Positions 1-8,167 of a stretch of DNA of 64,000 nucleotides are shown here, in pieces. Position 1 is the first letter of the stretch. The number at the start of each line of letters is the position of its first letter. The stretch comes from Myxococcus xanthus. Its GTDB lineage: Bacteria; Myxococcota; Myxococcia; Myxococcales; Myxococcaceae. The stretch covers positions 434,001-498,000 of the forward strand of contig NZ_FNOH01000004.1 in assembly GCF_900106535.1 (NCBI RefSeq), in the 5' to 3' direction. The translations under genes and the position numbers were made by a program. Under the pieces are notes generated by a model, which was not told the DNA's origin, searched no databases, and saw nothing but the letters and a program-made list of their open reading frames with translations.

Positions 1-19
1 CAGGATTCGGGTTCGACAT
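1..19 (-). CDS. Start of a gene running off the left edge (next gene of the T3SS operon)
   Basis: Only the first six codons are inside the window, reading MSNPNP from an ATG at 19. The start is supported by a good Shine-Dalgarno, GGGAGG, placed 8 bases upstream. It lies 93 bases downstream of the chaperone gene on the same strand, so it is probably co-transcribed with the T3SS genes. LcrH/SycD-type chaperones are often encoded beside the translocators they bind, so a translocator or effector is possible, but nothing in six residues can show that. Confidence 0.5.
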
Positions 20-112
20 GTCAACGACCTCCCTGACGACGAAGAATTGAGCGTCGGGCAGCCTACCAGACTCCCCGGAAGAACAGTCGATTCCGGATGT
101 GAAATGCGGCCG

Positions 113-589
113 TCAGCGGCGGCTCAGGGCGGAGATCATGGCCGCCGCCTTGCGCACCACGGGGTCATCCCCCGGCTGCATCGCCGCCGCTCGGCGCAGA
201 TCCTCCAGCGCCTGGGGCTTCTGGCCCATGGCCAGCTTCACTTCCGCGCGCCCCACATAAACGGACGGATCATGCGGCGTCAGCTTGGCGGCCACGTCGA
301 AGGCCGCCAGCGCCCCCTGCCCGTTCCCAGCCGCCATCTCCACCACGCCCAGGGCCTTGGCGAAGTAGGCGTCCGTCGGGTTGACGGCATACAGGCCCTG
401 GAAGAGCGTGCGCGCCTCGCTCACCCGGCCTTGATAGAAGAAGTAGTAGGCCGTCTTGGCGATGGCGTAGAGCTCTTCGTCCGAGTAGCCACGCACGTCC
501 CGCAGCGTGGCCTTGCCATCCGCCCAGCGCTGCAGAAGCGTGTCCAGCTTCGCCTCGTCCTTCGGATCATCCGGGTCCAGGGCCGCCAT
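113..589 (-). CDS. LcrH/SycD-like tetratricopeptide T3SS chaperone
   Basis: A 158-residue all-helical protein. Residues 36-70 (EELYAIAKTAYYFFYQGRV, then EARTLFQGLYAVNPTDAYF) match the typical first TPR of the CesD/SycD/LcrH family, including the short segment before it (GYSDEELYAIA). Two more TPR-like units follow to about residue 150. Family members are cytoplasmic class II chaperones that hold the hydrophobic translocators until export. The length is close to the usual 150-170 residues. The gene starts 5 bases after the stop of the preceding gene, so translation is probably coupled. Its place at the end of the visible operon next to a further gene fits a chaperone-translocator arrangement. 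The family call is firm; the client is unknown. Confidence 0.85.
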   Translation of the reverse strand: MAALDPDDPKDEAKLDTLLQRWADGKATLRDVRGYSDEELYAIAKTAYYFFYQGRVSEARTLFQGLYAVNPTDAYFAKALGVVEMAAGNGQGALAAFDVAAKLTPHDPSVYVGRAEVKLAMGQKPQALEDLRRAAAMQPGDDPVVRKAAAMISALSRR

Positions 590-593
590 GACG

Positions 594-1073
594 CTAGTAG
601 CCCTCGTCCTTCTGCGCGTCCCACATGCGGCGGATGATTTCCTTCGTCTCCTCGTTCACCTGATCCACCAGGGAGAGCATGGCGGACTCGCGGTGCAGCA
701 GCGCCTTGAGTCGCTCCAGCCGGTCGGGCGCCGCCTTCACCTTGCCCAGGCCCCGCTCCAGCATCCGGCGCTGGTCCTCGTGCCCCCGGCCCGCCACGCT
801 GGACAGGTGGGGCCGGTCGCTGAACCGCTCCAGGTCCGCCTCATGCCCGCCGGGGTGCGGCGGCAGCGGCAGGCGGAGCTCCTCCGAGGAGTGCGCCGGA
901 CCGATGAAGTCCAGCAGCGCCGCGGACGCGAGCGCCGGGTTCTTCGGGTTGCCCGTCTTGCGGAGCTTCTTCCGGTCAACCTGCGCCGGGTCGACGAGCC
1001 GCTCGCGGACGCTTCGGGGACCGCCCCAGGGCCACAGGGACGTATTCGGAGGCGGATTGTTGATTCTGGCCAT
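594..1073 (-). CDS. T3SS-locus protein of unknown function
   Basis: A protein of 159 residues if translation begins at the ATG at 1073 (MARINNPP). A GTG at 1091 would add six residues, but its GGAG motif is too close to serve it. I do not recognise the family. The first 100 residues are rich in Pro, Arg and His and look disordered. Residues 105-155 are strongly helical and charged (LERLKALLHRESAMLSLVDQ, then a Glu/Lys/Arg-rich stretch). There is no signal peptide or membrane segment. It lies between the SctU-domain copy and the TPR chaperone, with a five-base gap to the latter. This suggests a small export substrate, co-chaperone or gatekeeper-type protein, but that rests on position alone. 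Confidence 0.6.
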   Translation of the reverse strand: MARINNPPPNTSLWPWGGPRSVRERLVDPAQVDRKKLRKTGNPKNPALASAALLDFIGPAHSSEELRLPLPPHPGGHEADLERFSDRPHLSSVAGRGHEDQRRMLERGLGKVKAAPDRLERLKALLHRESAMLSLVDQVNEETKEIIRRMWDAQKDEGY

Positions 1074-1120
1074 CGTGATACCGAACCTCACTCCAGATGG
1101 GTGGGGGACGTCCAGCCCCC

Positions 1121-1405
1121 CTAGCGCCTGGCAGCCGCGGCCGCCTGCTCACGTTGTAGCTCGTAGACGAAGTTCAGGACCTCGGCCACGGCGTCATACA
1201 ACTCCTCGGGGACCTCCTGGCCCACCTCCACGCGGTAGAGCGCATTGGCCAGGTTCACGTTCCGCATGAGGGGGATGTTGTGCTCGCGGGCAATCTCGCG
1301 AATCTTCTCCGCCTTGAGCCGCATGCCCTTGGCCACCACGCGCGGCGCGCCGTCCTTCTCCTTGTCGTACTTCAACGCGATGGCGATTTCGGCGTCGTCA
1401 CTCAT
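1121..1405 (-). CDS. Stand-alone FlhB/SctU cytoplasmic-domain protein (FlhX-like)
   Basis: A 94-residue protein that aligns without gaps to the last ~90 residues of the adjacent SctU, sharing KYD.EKDGAPRV, IREIARE and the EVPEELYDAVAEVLNFVY segment. It begins almost exactly where the self-cleaved SctU C-terminal fragment would begin, but it has no NPxH autocleavage motif and no membrane domain. FlhB-family cytoplasmic domains switch substrate specificity of the export gate after cleavage, and separate copies (FlhX or FlhB-like proteins) are known in some flagellated bacteria. It probably arose by tandem duplication of the end of sctU and could act as a constitutively cleaved version. It lies 43 bases downstream of sctU on the same strand. 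Confidence 0.85.
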   Translation of the reverse strand: MSDDAEIAIALKYDKEKDGAPRVVAKGMRLKAEKIREIAREHNIPLMRNVNLANALYRVEVGQEVPEELYDAVAEVLNFVYELQREQAAAAARR

Positions 1406-1448
1406 GGAAGGCCCCGTTGTCCCTGCATGATAGCCACACCCGGCCTCC

Positions 1449-2528
1449 TCACGCGCGGCCCTCGGGGGCTGGCTGACCGGACTTCAAGCCGTAGACGAAG
1501 TTGAGGACCTCGGCGACCGCGTCGTACAGCTCCTCCGGGACTTCGTGCCCCACCTCCACCCGCAGCAGGGCGTGGGCCAGGGGCACGTTGCGCAGCGTGG
1601 GCACGTCCTGCTCGCGGGCAATGGCCTTGATGCGCTCGGCCTTGAAGTCGATGCCCCGGGCCAGCACGCGCGGCGCGCCGTCCTTCTCCCGGTCGTACTT
1701 GAGGGCCACCGCCACGTGGTCCGGGTTGGTGACGATGACGTCGGCCTCGCGCACGGCCTCCATCTGCGCCCCCTCCATGATCTCCTGATGCATCTCCTTG
1801 CGCTTGGCCTTGTGGTGCGGGTCGCCCTCGCTCTGCTTGTACTCCTTCTTCACCTCCTCCTTCGTCATCATCATGTCCTTCATGAAGGACTTGCGCTGCC
1901 ACCAGACGTCGAAGACGCCGAAGAGGACGAAGAGGAGCGCCACCCGCGTGGCCACGCGCGTCACCAGCTCTCCCATGATGGCCATGATGCCGCGCGTGTC
2001 CTGCCGCAACGTTTCGGCCACCATGGGCATGGAGTCGCGCACCACGCCGTAGACGACGTAGGCGGTGACTGAGATTTTGATGAGGTTCTTCAGCAGTTCA
2101 ACAATCGCCTTCTTGTTGAACAGGTTCTTCATGCCTTGGATGGGATTGAGCTTCTCCATCTTCGGAATCAGCGGATCCATGGTGAAGAGCGTCCCCACCT
2201 GGAGGTACTCCATCAGCCCGCCGACAATGGCTCCGCCCGCCAGCACCGGCAGCGACACCAGCACCACCGCGCGCAGCCCCAGGAAGAGCAGCTGCCCGGT
2301 GGCCACCGACAGGTCCACCGGGTTCGTCAGGTGGTCGAAGGAGAACAGGAAGAGCGACGTCAGCTCTGTCTCCAGCATGTCCCAGCTGCCTTTGACGGCG
2401 GCCAGCCCCACCAGGAGCACGCCCACGCCGCTGAGGTCCTTGCTCTTCCAGACCTGCCCCTTCTTGCGTGAGTCATCCAGCTTCTTCTGGGATGGCTCTT
2501 CTGTTTTTTCGCCGCTCTCGTCCGACAT
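1449..2528 (-). CDS. sctU: T3SS export-apparatus switch protein SctU
   Basis: A 359-residue FlhB/YscU-family inner-membrane protein. It has a charged N-terminus (EKTEEPSQKKLDDSRKKGQV, typical of the family), four hydrophobic segments between about residues 32 and 210, a charged linker, and the cytoplasmic domain. The autocleavage motif is NPDH at residues 268-271, one variant of the usual NPTH, so cleavage between Asn268 and Pro269 is expected. SctU controls the change from early (rod/needle) to late substrates together with the ruler SctP, whose gene is in the same cluster. It follows sctT by 22 bases, giving the conserved order R-S-T-U. Confidence 0.97.
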   Translation of the reverse strand: MSDESGEKTEEPSQKKLDDSRKKGQVWKSKDLSGVGVLLVGLAAVKGSWDMLETELTSLFLFSFDHLTNPVDLSVATGQLLFLGLRAVVLVSLPVLAGGAIVGGLMEYLQVGTLFTMDPLIPKMEKLNPIQGMKNLFNKKAIVELLKNLIKISVTAYVVYGVVRDSMPMVAETLRQDTRGIMAIMGELVTRVATRVALLFVLFGVFDVWWQRKSFMKDMMMTKEEVKKEYKQSEGDPHHKAKRKEMHQEIMEGAQMEAVREADVIVTNPDHVAVALKYDREKDGAPRVLARGIDFKAERIKAIAREQDVPTLRNVPLAHALLRVEVGHEVPEELYDAVAEVLNFVYGLKSGQPAPEGRA

Positions 2529-2550
2529 GGCGCGTCCCGGATGAAGAGGC

Positions 2551-3369
2551 TCAGGACAAGAGCCGCAGGGCTTGGTTGAGGGTCCGCAGCATGACGACCA
2601 TCTCCCCCTGCATGCGGTCCATCAGGGCGCCGAGCACCAGGAAGACGAGCAGCACGCTCACCAGGGGCTTGACGGACATGGAGATGAAGAACACCTGGAT
2701 TTGCGGCGCCACGCGGTTGATGGCGCCCAGCGCCACGTCGGTGAGGAAGGTCGCCAGCATCGCCGGAGCGGCCAGCGCCAGGCTCACCCGGAGCAGGTCC
2801 GCGAACACACGAATCATCAGGTCGAAGAAGGGCCACGGCCCGTCGTGGAAGCGCGGGAAGCCGTCCAGCGGCACCGCCACCAAGCTGTCCGCCAGCGCTT
2901 CGATGACCAGGTGGTGCCCGTTCAGCGTGAGGAACAACACCACCGCCAACTGCACCTTGAAGCTGGAGAACAGCGTCACCTGCTGCCCGAGCTGAGGCAC
3001 GTACAGCTGCGCGTTGTTGCTGCCGGACATGGTGTCCACCAGGTTGCCGGCCACGCGCGCGGCTTCGAACAACGTGTTGACGACGAAGGCGATGGTGAAG
3101 CCGACGAACACCTCCTTCGCCATCAGCGCGATGTACGGCAAAGCGCTCAGGGGGATGGACGTCACCGAGCCCGCGATGAGGGGGTAGAGGACGATTGAGA
3201 GCGTCAGCCCGATGCCCATCTTCAGCTCGGTGGGGACCACCTCGCCGCCCAGGAAGGGGCTGAAGATGAGCACGGGCATCACCCGGCACATCACCAGCGC
3301 CACCGTGAAGATGACGGCCGAGACGTTGGCCCGGGTGCCCAGCTCTGCGACGAGGTCCGCGACGTTCAT
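2551..3369 (-). CDS. sctT: T3SS export-apparatus protein SctT
   Basis: A 272-residue FliR/SpaR-family membrane protein of normal length with about six hydrophobic segments. The family pattern FSPFLGGEVVPTELKMGIGL is at residues 37-56 and an amphipathic C-terminus follows. With SctR and SctS it forms the helical R5S4T1 export gate in the inner membrane. Its ATG overlaps the stop of sctS by four bases, so translation is probably coupled. Confidence 0.96.
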   Translation of the reverse strand: MNVADLVAELGTRANVSAVIFTVALVMCRVMPVLIFSPFLGGEVVPTELKMGIGLTLSIVLYPLIAGSVTSIPLSALPYIALMAKEVFVGFTIAFVVNTLFEAARVAGNLVDTMSGSNNAQLYVPQLGQQVTLFSSFKVQLAVVLFLTLNGHHLVIEALADSLVAVPLDGFPRFHDGPWPFFDLMIRVFADLLRVSLALAAPAMLATFLTDVALGAINRVAPQIQVFFISMSVKPLVSVLLVFLVLGALMDRMQGEMVVMLRTLNQALRLLS

Positions 3370-3629
3370 TTGATGAGCGCGGGGAACCTGTCGAAGACGT
3401 GGAACGTGAAGCGCACCAACTGGCTTCCAATCCAGGGGCCGGCCAATGCGAGGACGCCGAACACGGCGACGACCTTCGGCGCGAAGGTGAGCGTCTGCTC
3501 CTGGATCTGCGTGGTGGCCTGGAACAGGGAGATGATGAACCCCACCAACAGACTCATCAGCACCGGCGGCGCCGACGCGACGAGCACCAGGAACAGGGCC
3601 TCCTGGGTGATGAACGTGAGCTGATTCAT
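3366..3629 (-). CDS. sctS: T3SS export-apparatus protein SctS
   Basis: An 87-residue FliQ/YscS-family protein, the usual length. Two long hydrophobic hairpins are visible, at residues 13-40 (LFLVLVASAPPVLMSLLVGF) and 52-75. The conserved QATTQIQEQTLTFAPK segment lies between them. It is a structural subunit of the export gate, located between sctR and sctT and overlapping sctT by four bases. Confidence 0.96.
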   Translation of the reverse strand: MNQLTFITQEALFLVLVASAPPVLMSLLVGFIISLFQATTQIQEQTLTFAPKVVAVFGVLALAGPWIGSQLVRFTFHVFDRFPALIK

Positions 3630-3641
3630 GGAGCCCTCTCC

Positions 3642-4472
3642 CTACAGGTAGCCGACGACCAGGCCCTTGGCGATGAGATACCAGCCGTCCACGAGCACGA
3701 ACAGCAGCAGCTTGAACGGCATGGAGATGGTGGTCGGCGACAACATGTGCATGCCGAGCGCCAGCAGGATGTTGGCCACCACCATGTCGATGACGATGAA
3801 CGGCACGAACAAGAGGAAGCCTATCTGGAAGGCCTCCTTGAGTTCGGACACCACGAAGGCCGGGATGATGACCATGAAGTCATTGCTCTCCACGGCGTCG
3901 CGGTCCTCGCCCTTGCGCATCTTCTTGGCGAGGTTGAAGAAGAGCGCCCGGTCCTTGGTGGTGACCTTCTTGATGAGCCACTCGCGCAGCGGCTCCTTGG
4001 ACTTGTTGGCGGCGCCCAGCATCGAGCCCACCGTCTCCGAGGAGAACACGCCGGGGCCCTTGGCCCAGATGTCCAGGCCGGCCGCGCGGTACATCTGCTG
4101 GCCCACCGGGGCCATGATGTAGACGGTGAGGATGATGGCCAGGCCGGTGATGACCTGGGTGGGCGGAATCTGCTGCGTGCCCAGCGCCGAGCGGACGATG
4201 GAGAGCACCACCGAAATCTTCACGAAGCTGGTCGCCATCATCAGCGCGAAGGGCACCAGGCCCATGGCCGCGAGCGCCAGGATGAGGATGAGCGGGCGCG
4301 AGGCGAACGAGTCGCTGTTGACAGCCTCGTTGACCACCGAGTCGGGGATGGCCGCGCCCCCGCGCTTCTGAGCGAGCGCGGCGAAGGGATGAACGGCGAC
4401 CACGGCCGCGAACAGCCAGGGCGGGACACGCGGGAGACGGGAGCGGGCGGAGGAAGGGAGGTTCACGGGCAC
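3642..4472 (-). CDS. sctR: T3SS export-apparatus protein SctR
   Basis: A 276-residue FliP/YscR-family protein. It starts at GTG 4472; a second in-frame GTG at 4466 cannot be excluded. Residues 1-35 look like a cleavable signal peptide ending AALAQ, which is common in FliP but unusual in host-adapted SctR. The family signature is clear: ATSFVKISVVLSIVRSALGT near residue 80, GTQQIPPT, and four membrane segments. It forms the pentameric core of the export gate. The coding start is five bases after the FliO-like gene. Confidence 0.95.
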   Translation of the reverse strand: MPVNLPSSARSRLPRVPPWLFAAVVAVHPFAALAQKRGGAAIPDSVVNEAVNSDSFASRPLILILALAAMGLVPFALMMATSFVKISVVLSIVRSALGTQQIPPTQVITGLAIILTVYIMAPVGQQMYRAAGLDIWAKGPGVFSSETVGSMLGAANKSKEPLREWLIKKVTTKDRALFFNLAKKMRKGEDRDAVESNDFMVIIPAFVVSELKEAFQIGFLLFVPFIVIDMVVANILLALGMHMLSPTTISMPFKLLLFVLVDGWYLIAKGLVVGYL

Positions 4473-4477
4473 GGTCG

Positions 4478-5188
4478 TCAGGAGCCGGGGGGCTGGGAAG
4501 GCGGGCCACCACTGCGGCGGGAGAGGAGCTTCTGGAGGAATGGGCTCAGTGGAACTGCATTCGTCTGCGGGCGCTGCGCGCGGATGCGCTCCACCGCCTC
4601 CACATCCAGCTTCGACAACAGTTGCAAGCCGCCCTCGCCGCCGCCCAACAGCAGGTATTCGTCCGCGGCCTTCACCACGAAGAGGCTGCGGCGCTGGTCC
4701 AGGGGCAGCCGCTCCACCACGGAGACCAGGGGCTGACGGCCCGCGGCCGTCCCCTGGAGCCCCATCAGCTTGCGCAGTCCCACATTCAGCGTGAGGTAGA
4801 TGGACGCAACCACCACGCCCAGCACGAGCAGCGTGCGCACCAGCGTCCAGCCCAGGCTGTCCGTTTCCTCGGACTCCGACAGGGTGTCCCCGCCCGCGCC
4901 GCTCCGGGCCGACTTCGCGGACTCGCGAGCAGACAACTCCGCGTCCAGGGCCCGGTCCGCTTCCAACAACTCGACGTCGGCCTTGGGGTCCGCCTTCTCA
5001 GCGGCCGGTGCTGGCGTCGCGGGCGAAGCAACCGCAGGTGCCGGAGGCGGGGCAGACTCCGCGGGGGGCACCACCGGCTTCACGGTGGGTGCGGACGTGG
5101 ACGGAGCCTGGGCCATGGCGGCGGGCGGCGCGAACACCAGCGCGGCACCAAGCAACAGGCGCATGAGGGGGGGACGGAGGACTGCCAT
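4478..5188 (-). CDS. FliO-like export-gate assembly protein
   Basis: A 236-residue protein starting at ATG 5188, chosen because it opens a clear signal peptide (LLLGAALVFAPPAAMA); starts further upstream would run into sctQ. After an Ala/Pro-rich linker there is one membrane segment near residues 115-138 (TLVRTLLVLGVVVASIYLTL). Then comes a small cytoplasmic domain with the FliO pattern of VSVVERLPLDQRRSLFVVKA followed by EYLLLG. In flagella FliO helps assemble the FliP pentamer. It is usually missing from host-adapted T3SS, so finding it directly before sctR is notable. Assignment rests on domain layout, motif and its place before a FliP homologue. Confidence 0.85.
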   Translation of the reverse strand: MAVLRPPLMRLLLGAALVFAPPAAMAQAPSTSAPTVKPVVPPAESAPPPAPAVASPATPAPAAEKADPKADVELLEADRALDAELSARESAKSARSGAGGDTLSESEETDSLGWTLVRTLLVLGVVVASIYLTLNVGLRKLMGLQGTAAGRQPLVSVVERLPLDQRRSLFVVKAADEYLLLGGGEGGLQLLSKLDVEAVERIRAQRPQTNAVPLSPFLQKLLSRRSGGPPSQPPGS

Positions 5189-5282
5189 GGCTGGGCGCGA
5201 GGCTAGTGCATCGGCCGGAGGACCGCCACGGGCCCACGCCCGGCCGGCCGCTCCTGCTCGCCTGCCCTGCCCCGACTGGGAC

Positions 5283-6686
5283 TCAGCTCGCCAGGGTGAT
5301 GATGCGCACGCCGAGCTGGCCTTCCAACTCCACCAGCTCACCCCGGGCCACCACCTTGCCGTTGACGGACAGCTCCACCGGCTCTCCCGGCCCCCGGTTC
5401 AGCTCGAGGACCTGACCGGTGCGCAGCCCCACCACCTGCTGCGCGGTGACGGGCACGCGCGCCAGCTCCACCGCAATCTGCAGGGGCACGTCTCCGAGCA
5501 GGTCGCTTCCGTCCGGCTTGCTCACATCGTCCAAGGCCGCCCCTTCCAGTTCCGGAGGCACGTCCAGCTCCGGGTTCGTGAAGTCCTCTTCTTCATCCCC
5601 AGGCTCCGCGCTCGCCTCGTCCGCGGAGCCCGGGTGGCCCGGCTCTCCTTGAACGAAATCGGTGATGCGCGCCTGGTAGCGCCCGTCCTCGCCGACGAAC
5701 ACCTCCGCCTCGGCCCACCCCGCCGTCCCCTTCCCCACCCGCAGCCGCGCGGTGCCCGCCTCGCCCTTGTCCGTGCGCGCCGACAACGCGTCCACCAGCA
5801 GCACGTCCTTCACCCGCAGGCTCGCCAGGTCCTGGCCGGAAATCTCCGCCGAGCCAATCTCCGCGCGAAGCCAACTGCGCACCGCCGACAGGCGGCTCGC
5901 GAAGGCCTCCAGGTCCGCCTTCCCCCGGGCCCGCCGCTGCGTGCTCTCCACCGCCGGCTCTGCCGCGTCCAGCACCGCCGCGGGCACCACCAGCCGCACC
6001 ATGCCGCTGTGCGGCCCCAGCGTCGCTTGCAGGTGGACCGCCAGCATGGGGCCATCATCCCCCAGCCGCGCGGAGACCTCGTCCACGCCCCGCGCCACGC
6101 CGTCCAACCGGGGGCGCGGCACCGCCGCCTGCAGCCCCGGCACCAGCAGCTTGAGCCCCTCGAGGACGACGTAGGCCATCACGCCCTCCTCGATGTCCGT
6201 CAGCGGCCGCAGGCCCACCGTCTCACCGGCGCCGCCCAGCAGCAGGTCCACCGCCACGTGCGCCAGCGCGAGCTCCACCTCCAGCACCGCCCGGCCCTGG
6301 AGCGCCCCGGGCGCGAGCACCGCCAGGAAGGTCGGGTCGCCCAGGAAGCGCCGCAGCTCCGCCATGGGCCGCACCTGGACGGACTCCACCGTCAGGCGCA
6401 CCTCCGCGTCGAACAACTCCGTGAGCCGAGCCGCCACGGCCACCGCCGTGCCGTCCGCGGGCGTCAGCCACCGCAAGCGCTCCGCGAGCAGTCCCTGGGC
6501 CCGGGAGACCTTCTCCAGGTTCCGGAAAGCGAAGGGCCGCCAGCGTTGCTCCTGGCTGGCGGGTGGCTCCTGGGATGCCGGGGACTCCTGCGGAGGCGCC
6601 TGGCGCGAAGGCCGGAGCTGGCTCAGGTCCACCAGCATCGTGCGCTCGTGGACGCCCGATCCTTCGTCCTCGGATTCGAGACTCAT
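5283..6686 (-). CDS. sctQ: T3SS cytoplasmic (C-ring/pod) protein SctQ
   Basis: A 467-residue YscQ/FliM-FliN-family protein. The C-terminal SPOA domain is plain at about residues 395-467 (LLGDVPLQIAVELARVPVTA ... LNRGPGEPVELSVNGKVVAR ... GVRIITL). A degenerate SPOA-like region precedes it around 270-340. The long N-terminal part (1-260) includes a FliM-middle-like region. SctQ binds SctL-SctN and forms the sorting platform beneath the export gate. The first codon overlaps the stop of sctP in an ATGA arrangement. YscQ genes often contain an internal start giving the SPOA domain alone; I did not find a convincing one here. Confidence 0.93.
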   Translation of the reverse strand: MSLESEDEGSGVHERTMLVDLSQLRPSRQAPPQESPASQEPPASQEQRWRPFAFRNLEKVSRAQGLLAERLRWLTPADGTAVAVAARLTELFDAEVRLTVESVQVRPMAELRRFLGDPTFLAVLAPGALQGRAVLEVELALAHVAVDLLLGGAGETVGLRPLTDIEEGVMAYVVLEGLKLLVPGLQAAVPRPRLDGVARGVDEVSARLGDDGPMLAVHLQATLGPHSGMVRLVVPAAVLDAAEPAVESTQRRARGKADLEAFASRLSAVRSWLRAEIGSAEISGQDLASLRVKDVLLVDALSARTDKGEAGTARLRVGKGTAGWAEAEVFVGEDGRYQARITDFVQGEPGHPGSADEASAEPGDEEEDFTNPELDVPPELEGAALDDVSKPDGSDLLGDVPLQIAVELARVPVTAQQVVGLRTGQVLELNRGPGEPVELSVNGKVVARGELVELEGQLGVRIITLAS

Positions 6687-7591
6687 GCCTTCGCCTCGAA
6701 GCGGACGTCTTCAAGCCGGAGCCCACGGCCACTGAGCGCGGACCGCAGTCCCTCGCTGGCCCCCTCGAGTTGCTTGAGCACCTCGCGGTTGCTGCCGCTG
6801 AAGGTGGCCGAAATCTTCCCGTTCCGGGCGCTGACCTTGATGGACAGACCGCTGAGCACGTCGCCCCGCAGGTCGATCTGGAACTCCGCGTTGCCCGCGG
6901 CGTTCGTGCCCACGCGGACGCGGTCGACAATCTTCTGCGCAATCTCGGTGGCCAGGGCCCGCAGGCGCTCCGAGCCCGCGGTGCCCTTGGGCTTGGCCAC
7001 GGGCACCGGCGCCATCAGCGCGGGGTTGAAGCGGAAGCCGGGGGCGATGGACTCCGACCCGCCGTCCTTCTTGTCCTTGCCACCACCACTGCCCTTGCCG
7101 CCGCCCGCGTCGGCATCCGCCCGGATGGCGGCGCCCCGCTCGGAGCTGACCTGCCCCAGGGAGGACTCCGCCTTGCCCAGGTCCTTCTCGCGGCTCTCGG
7201 AGGTCCGCTTCTCGTCGGTGCGCCGGGCGTCCCGGGCGTCCGACGCGCGCGAGCCGCCGCGAGCCTCCGCGGCCTGGCCCTGCGCCTGGGCTTGCGGCTG
7301 GGCCAGTTCCTTCATGGCGGGCTGCTGCTCCTGCTGCACCCGCTCACCAAACGTCTTGCCCTGCTGGGTGGCCCGCGCGAGCACGGCGCGCGCCAGACCG
7401 CCCTGTTGCTGCTGGGGCTGCGCGGGCGCCGGGCCCGGCGACGGAGGCGGCTGCTGGGACTGCTGCATCAGCCGCTGGAAGGCGGAGGCCCCCTCCTGGC
7501 GCTTCTTGGCCTGCCCCTCGGCGAGCTTCTTCTCCTGGAGGAGGCGCTCGGCCAGGCGCGCTGCTTCGCGATCGTCGTCAACTCGGCTCAT
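6683..7591 (-). CDS. sctP: T3SS needle-length/FliK-like protein SctP
   Basis: A 302-residue hydrophilic protein. Residues 1-200 are rich in Gln, Lys, Glu and Gly and look disordered, as in molecular rulers. The C-terminal 95 residues form a FliK-like domain (FQIDLRGDVLSGLSIKVSAR, NGKISATFSGSNREVLKQLE) of the kind that contacts FlhB/SctU to stop early export. It sits between sctO and sctQ, the standard place for yscP. The C-terminal resemblance is closer to flagellar FliK than to YscP. The start at 7591 has a modest GGAA Shine-Dalgarno. Confidence 0.88.
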   Translation of the reverse strand: MSRVDDDREAARLAERLLQEKKLAEGQAKKRQEGASAFQRLMQQSQQPPPSPGPAPAQPQQQQGGLARAVLARATQQGKTFGERVQQEQQPAMKELAQPQAQAQGQAAEARGGSRASDARDARRTDEKRTSESREKDLGKAESSLGQVSSERGAAIRADADAGGGKGSGGGKDKKDGGSESIAPGFRFNPALMAPVPVAKPKGTAGSERLRALATEIAQKIVDRVRVGTNAAGNAEFQIDLRGDVLSGLSIKVSARNGKISATFSGSNREVLKQLEGASEGLRSALSGRGLRLEDVRFEAKA

Positions 7592-7627
7592 GACGTCATT
7601 CCAGGGGGATGGGGAGGGCGCAGGTTA

Positions 7628-8116
7628 CTACTTGCGCTGGCGCGCCAGGAACAAGGCGTTGCCAATCTCCTCCTGGTTCAGTTCCTCACGCTGCTGTCGC
7701 TCGTACTTCACCTGCTTCTGCCAGTTCTCTCGGTGCTTCTCGATGGCCTTCAGTTCCTTCGCCGCCTCGGCCATCTCCCGCCGGCGCTGCTCCACCAGCC
7801 GTTCGGCCACCTTGACGGCCTCCCGCTGGCGCTCCACCTCCAGCGCCACCTGCGCCTCTTCGTCCTTCAGGCGCTCCTCGAAGCGGTTCATCATGTTCAT
7901 GCCGTTGATGCCGGCCCCCTTGAACATGACCTCCTTCAGGTAGGCGGCCACCTTCGCCTTGCGCTCGCGCTTGCGCTGCTCCAGGTCGTCGATGAGACGC
8001 TGGAGCTCCGCCTTCTCCTTCTCCAGCGCCTTGATGGCGGAGGAAAAGGCCTGCTCCGCCTCTTCCTTGGCCCGGGCGCGCATGTCCTGCAGGGCCTGCA
8101 ACCGGTACGGGGGCAT
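7628..8116 (-). CDS. sctO: T3SS stalk protein SctO (FliJ-like)
   Basis: A 162-residue protein that is nearly all charged coiled coil (Lys/Glu/Arg-rich heptads from about residue 5 to 150), broken near residues 65-78 by KGAGINGMNMMNRF. This matches the antiparallel two-helix hairpin of YscO/FliJ, the central stalk of the SctN hexamer that also links to SctV and recycles chaperones. Sequence is poorly conserved in this family; the call comes from length, coiled coil and position directly after sctN. Confidence 0.9.
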   Translation of the reverse strand: MPPYRLQALQDMRARAKEEAEQAFSSAIKALEKEKAELQRLIDDLEQRKRERKAKVAAYLKEVMFKGAGINGMNMMNRFEERLKDEEAQVALEVERQREAVKVAERLVEQRRREMAEAAKELKAIEKHRENWQKQVKYERQQREELNQEEIGNALFLARQRK

Positions 8117-8167
8117 GTTGGCCCCATCCTAACCCGGAATCCCTGCCGCGCACCCCTGGCCAGCGCC

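Noticed and set aside
1402-1902. 166-residue minus-strand frame within sctU
   Set aside because: Out-of-frame Gly/Arg/Ala-rich shadow of sctU and the gap after it; no start signal.
5189-5341. FliO-like protein extended to 5341
   Set aside because: The extension overlaps the end of sctQ and would bury the signal peptide that begins at 5188.
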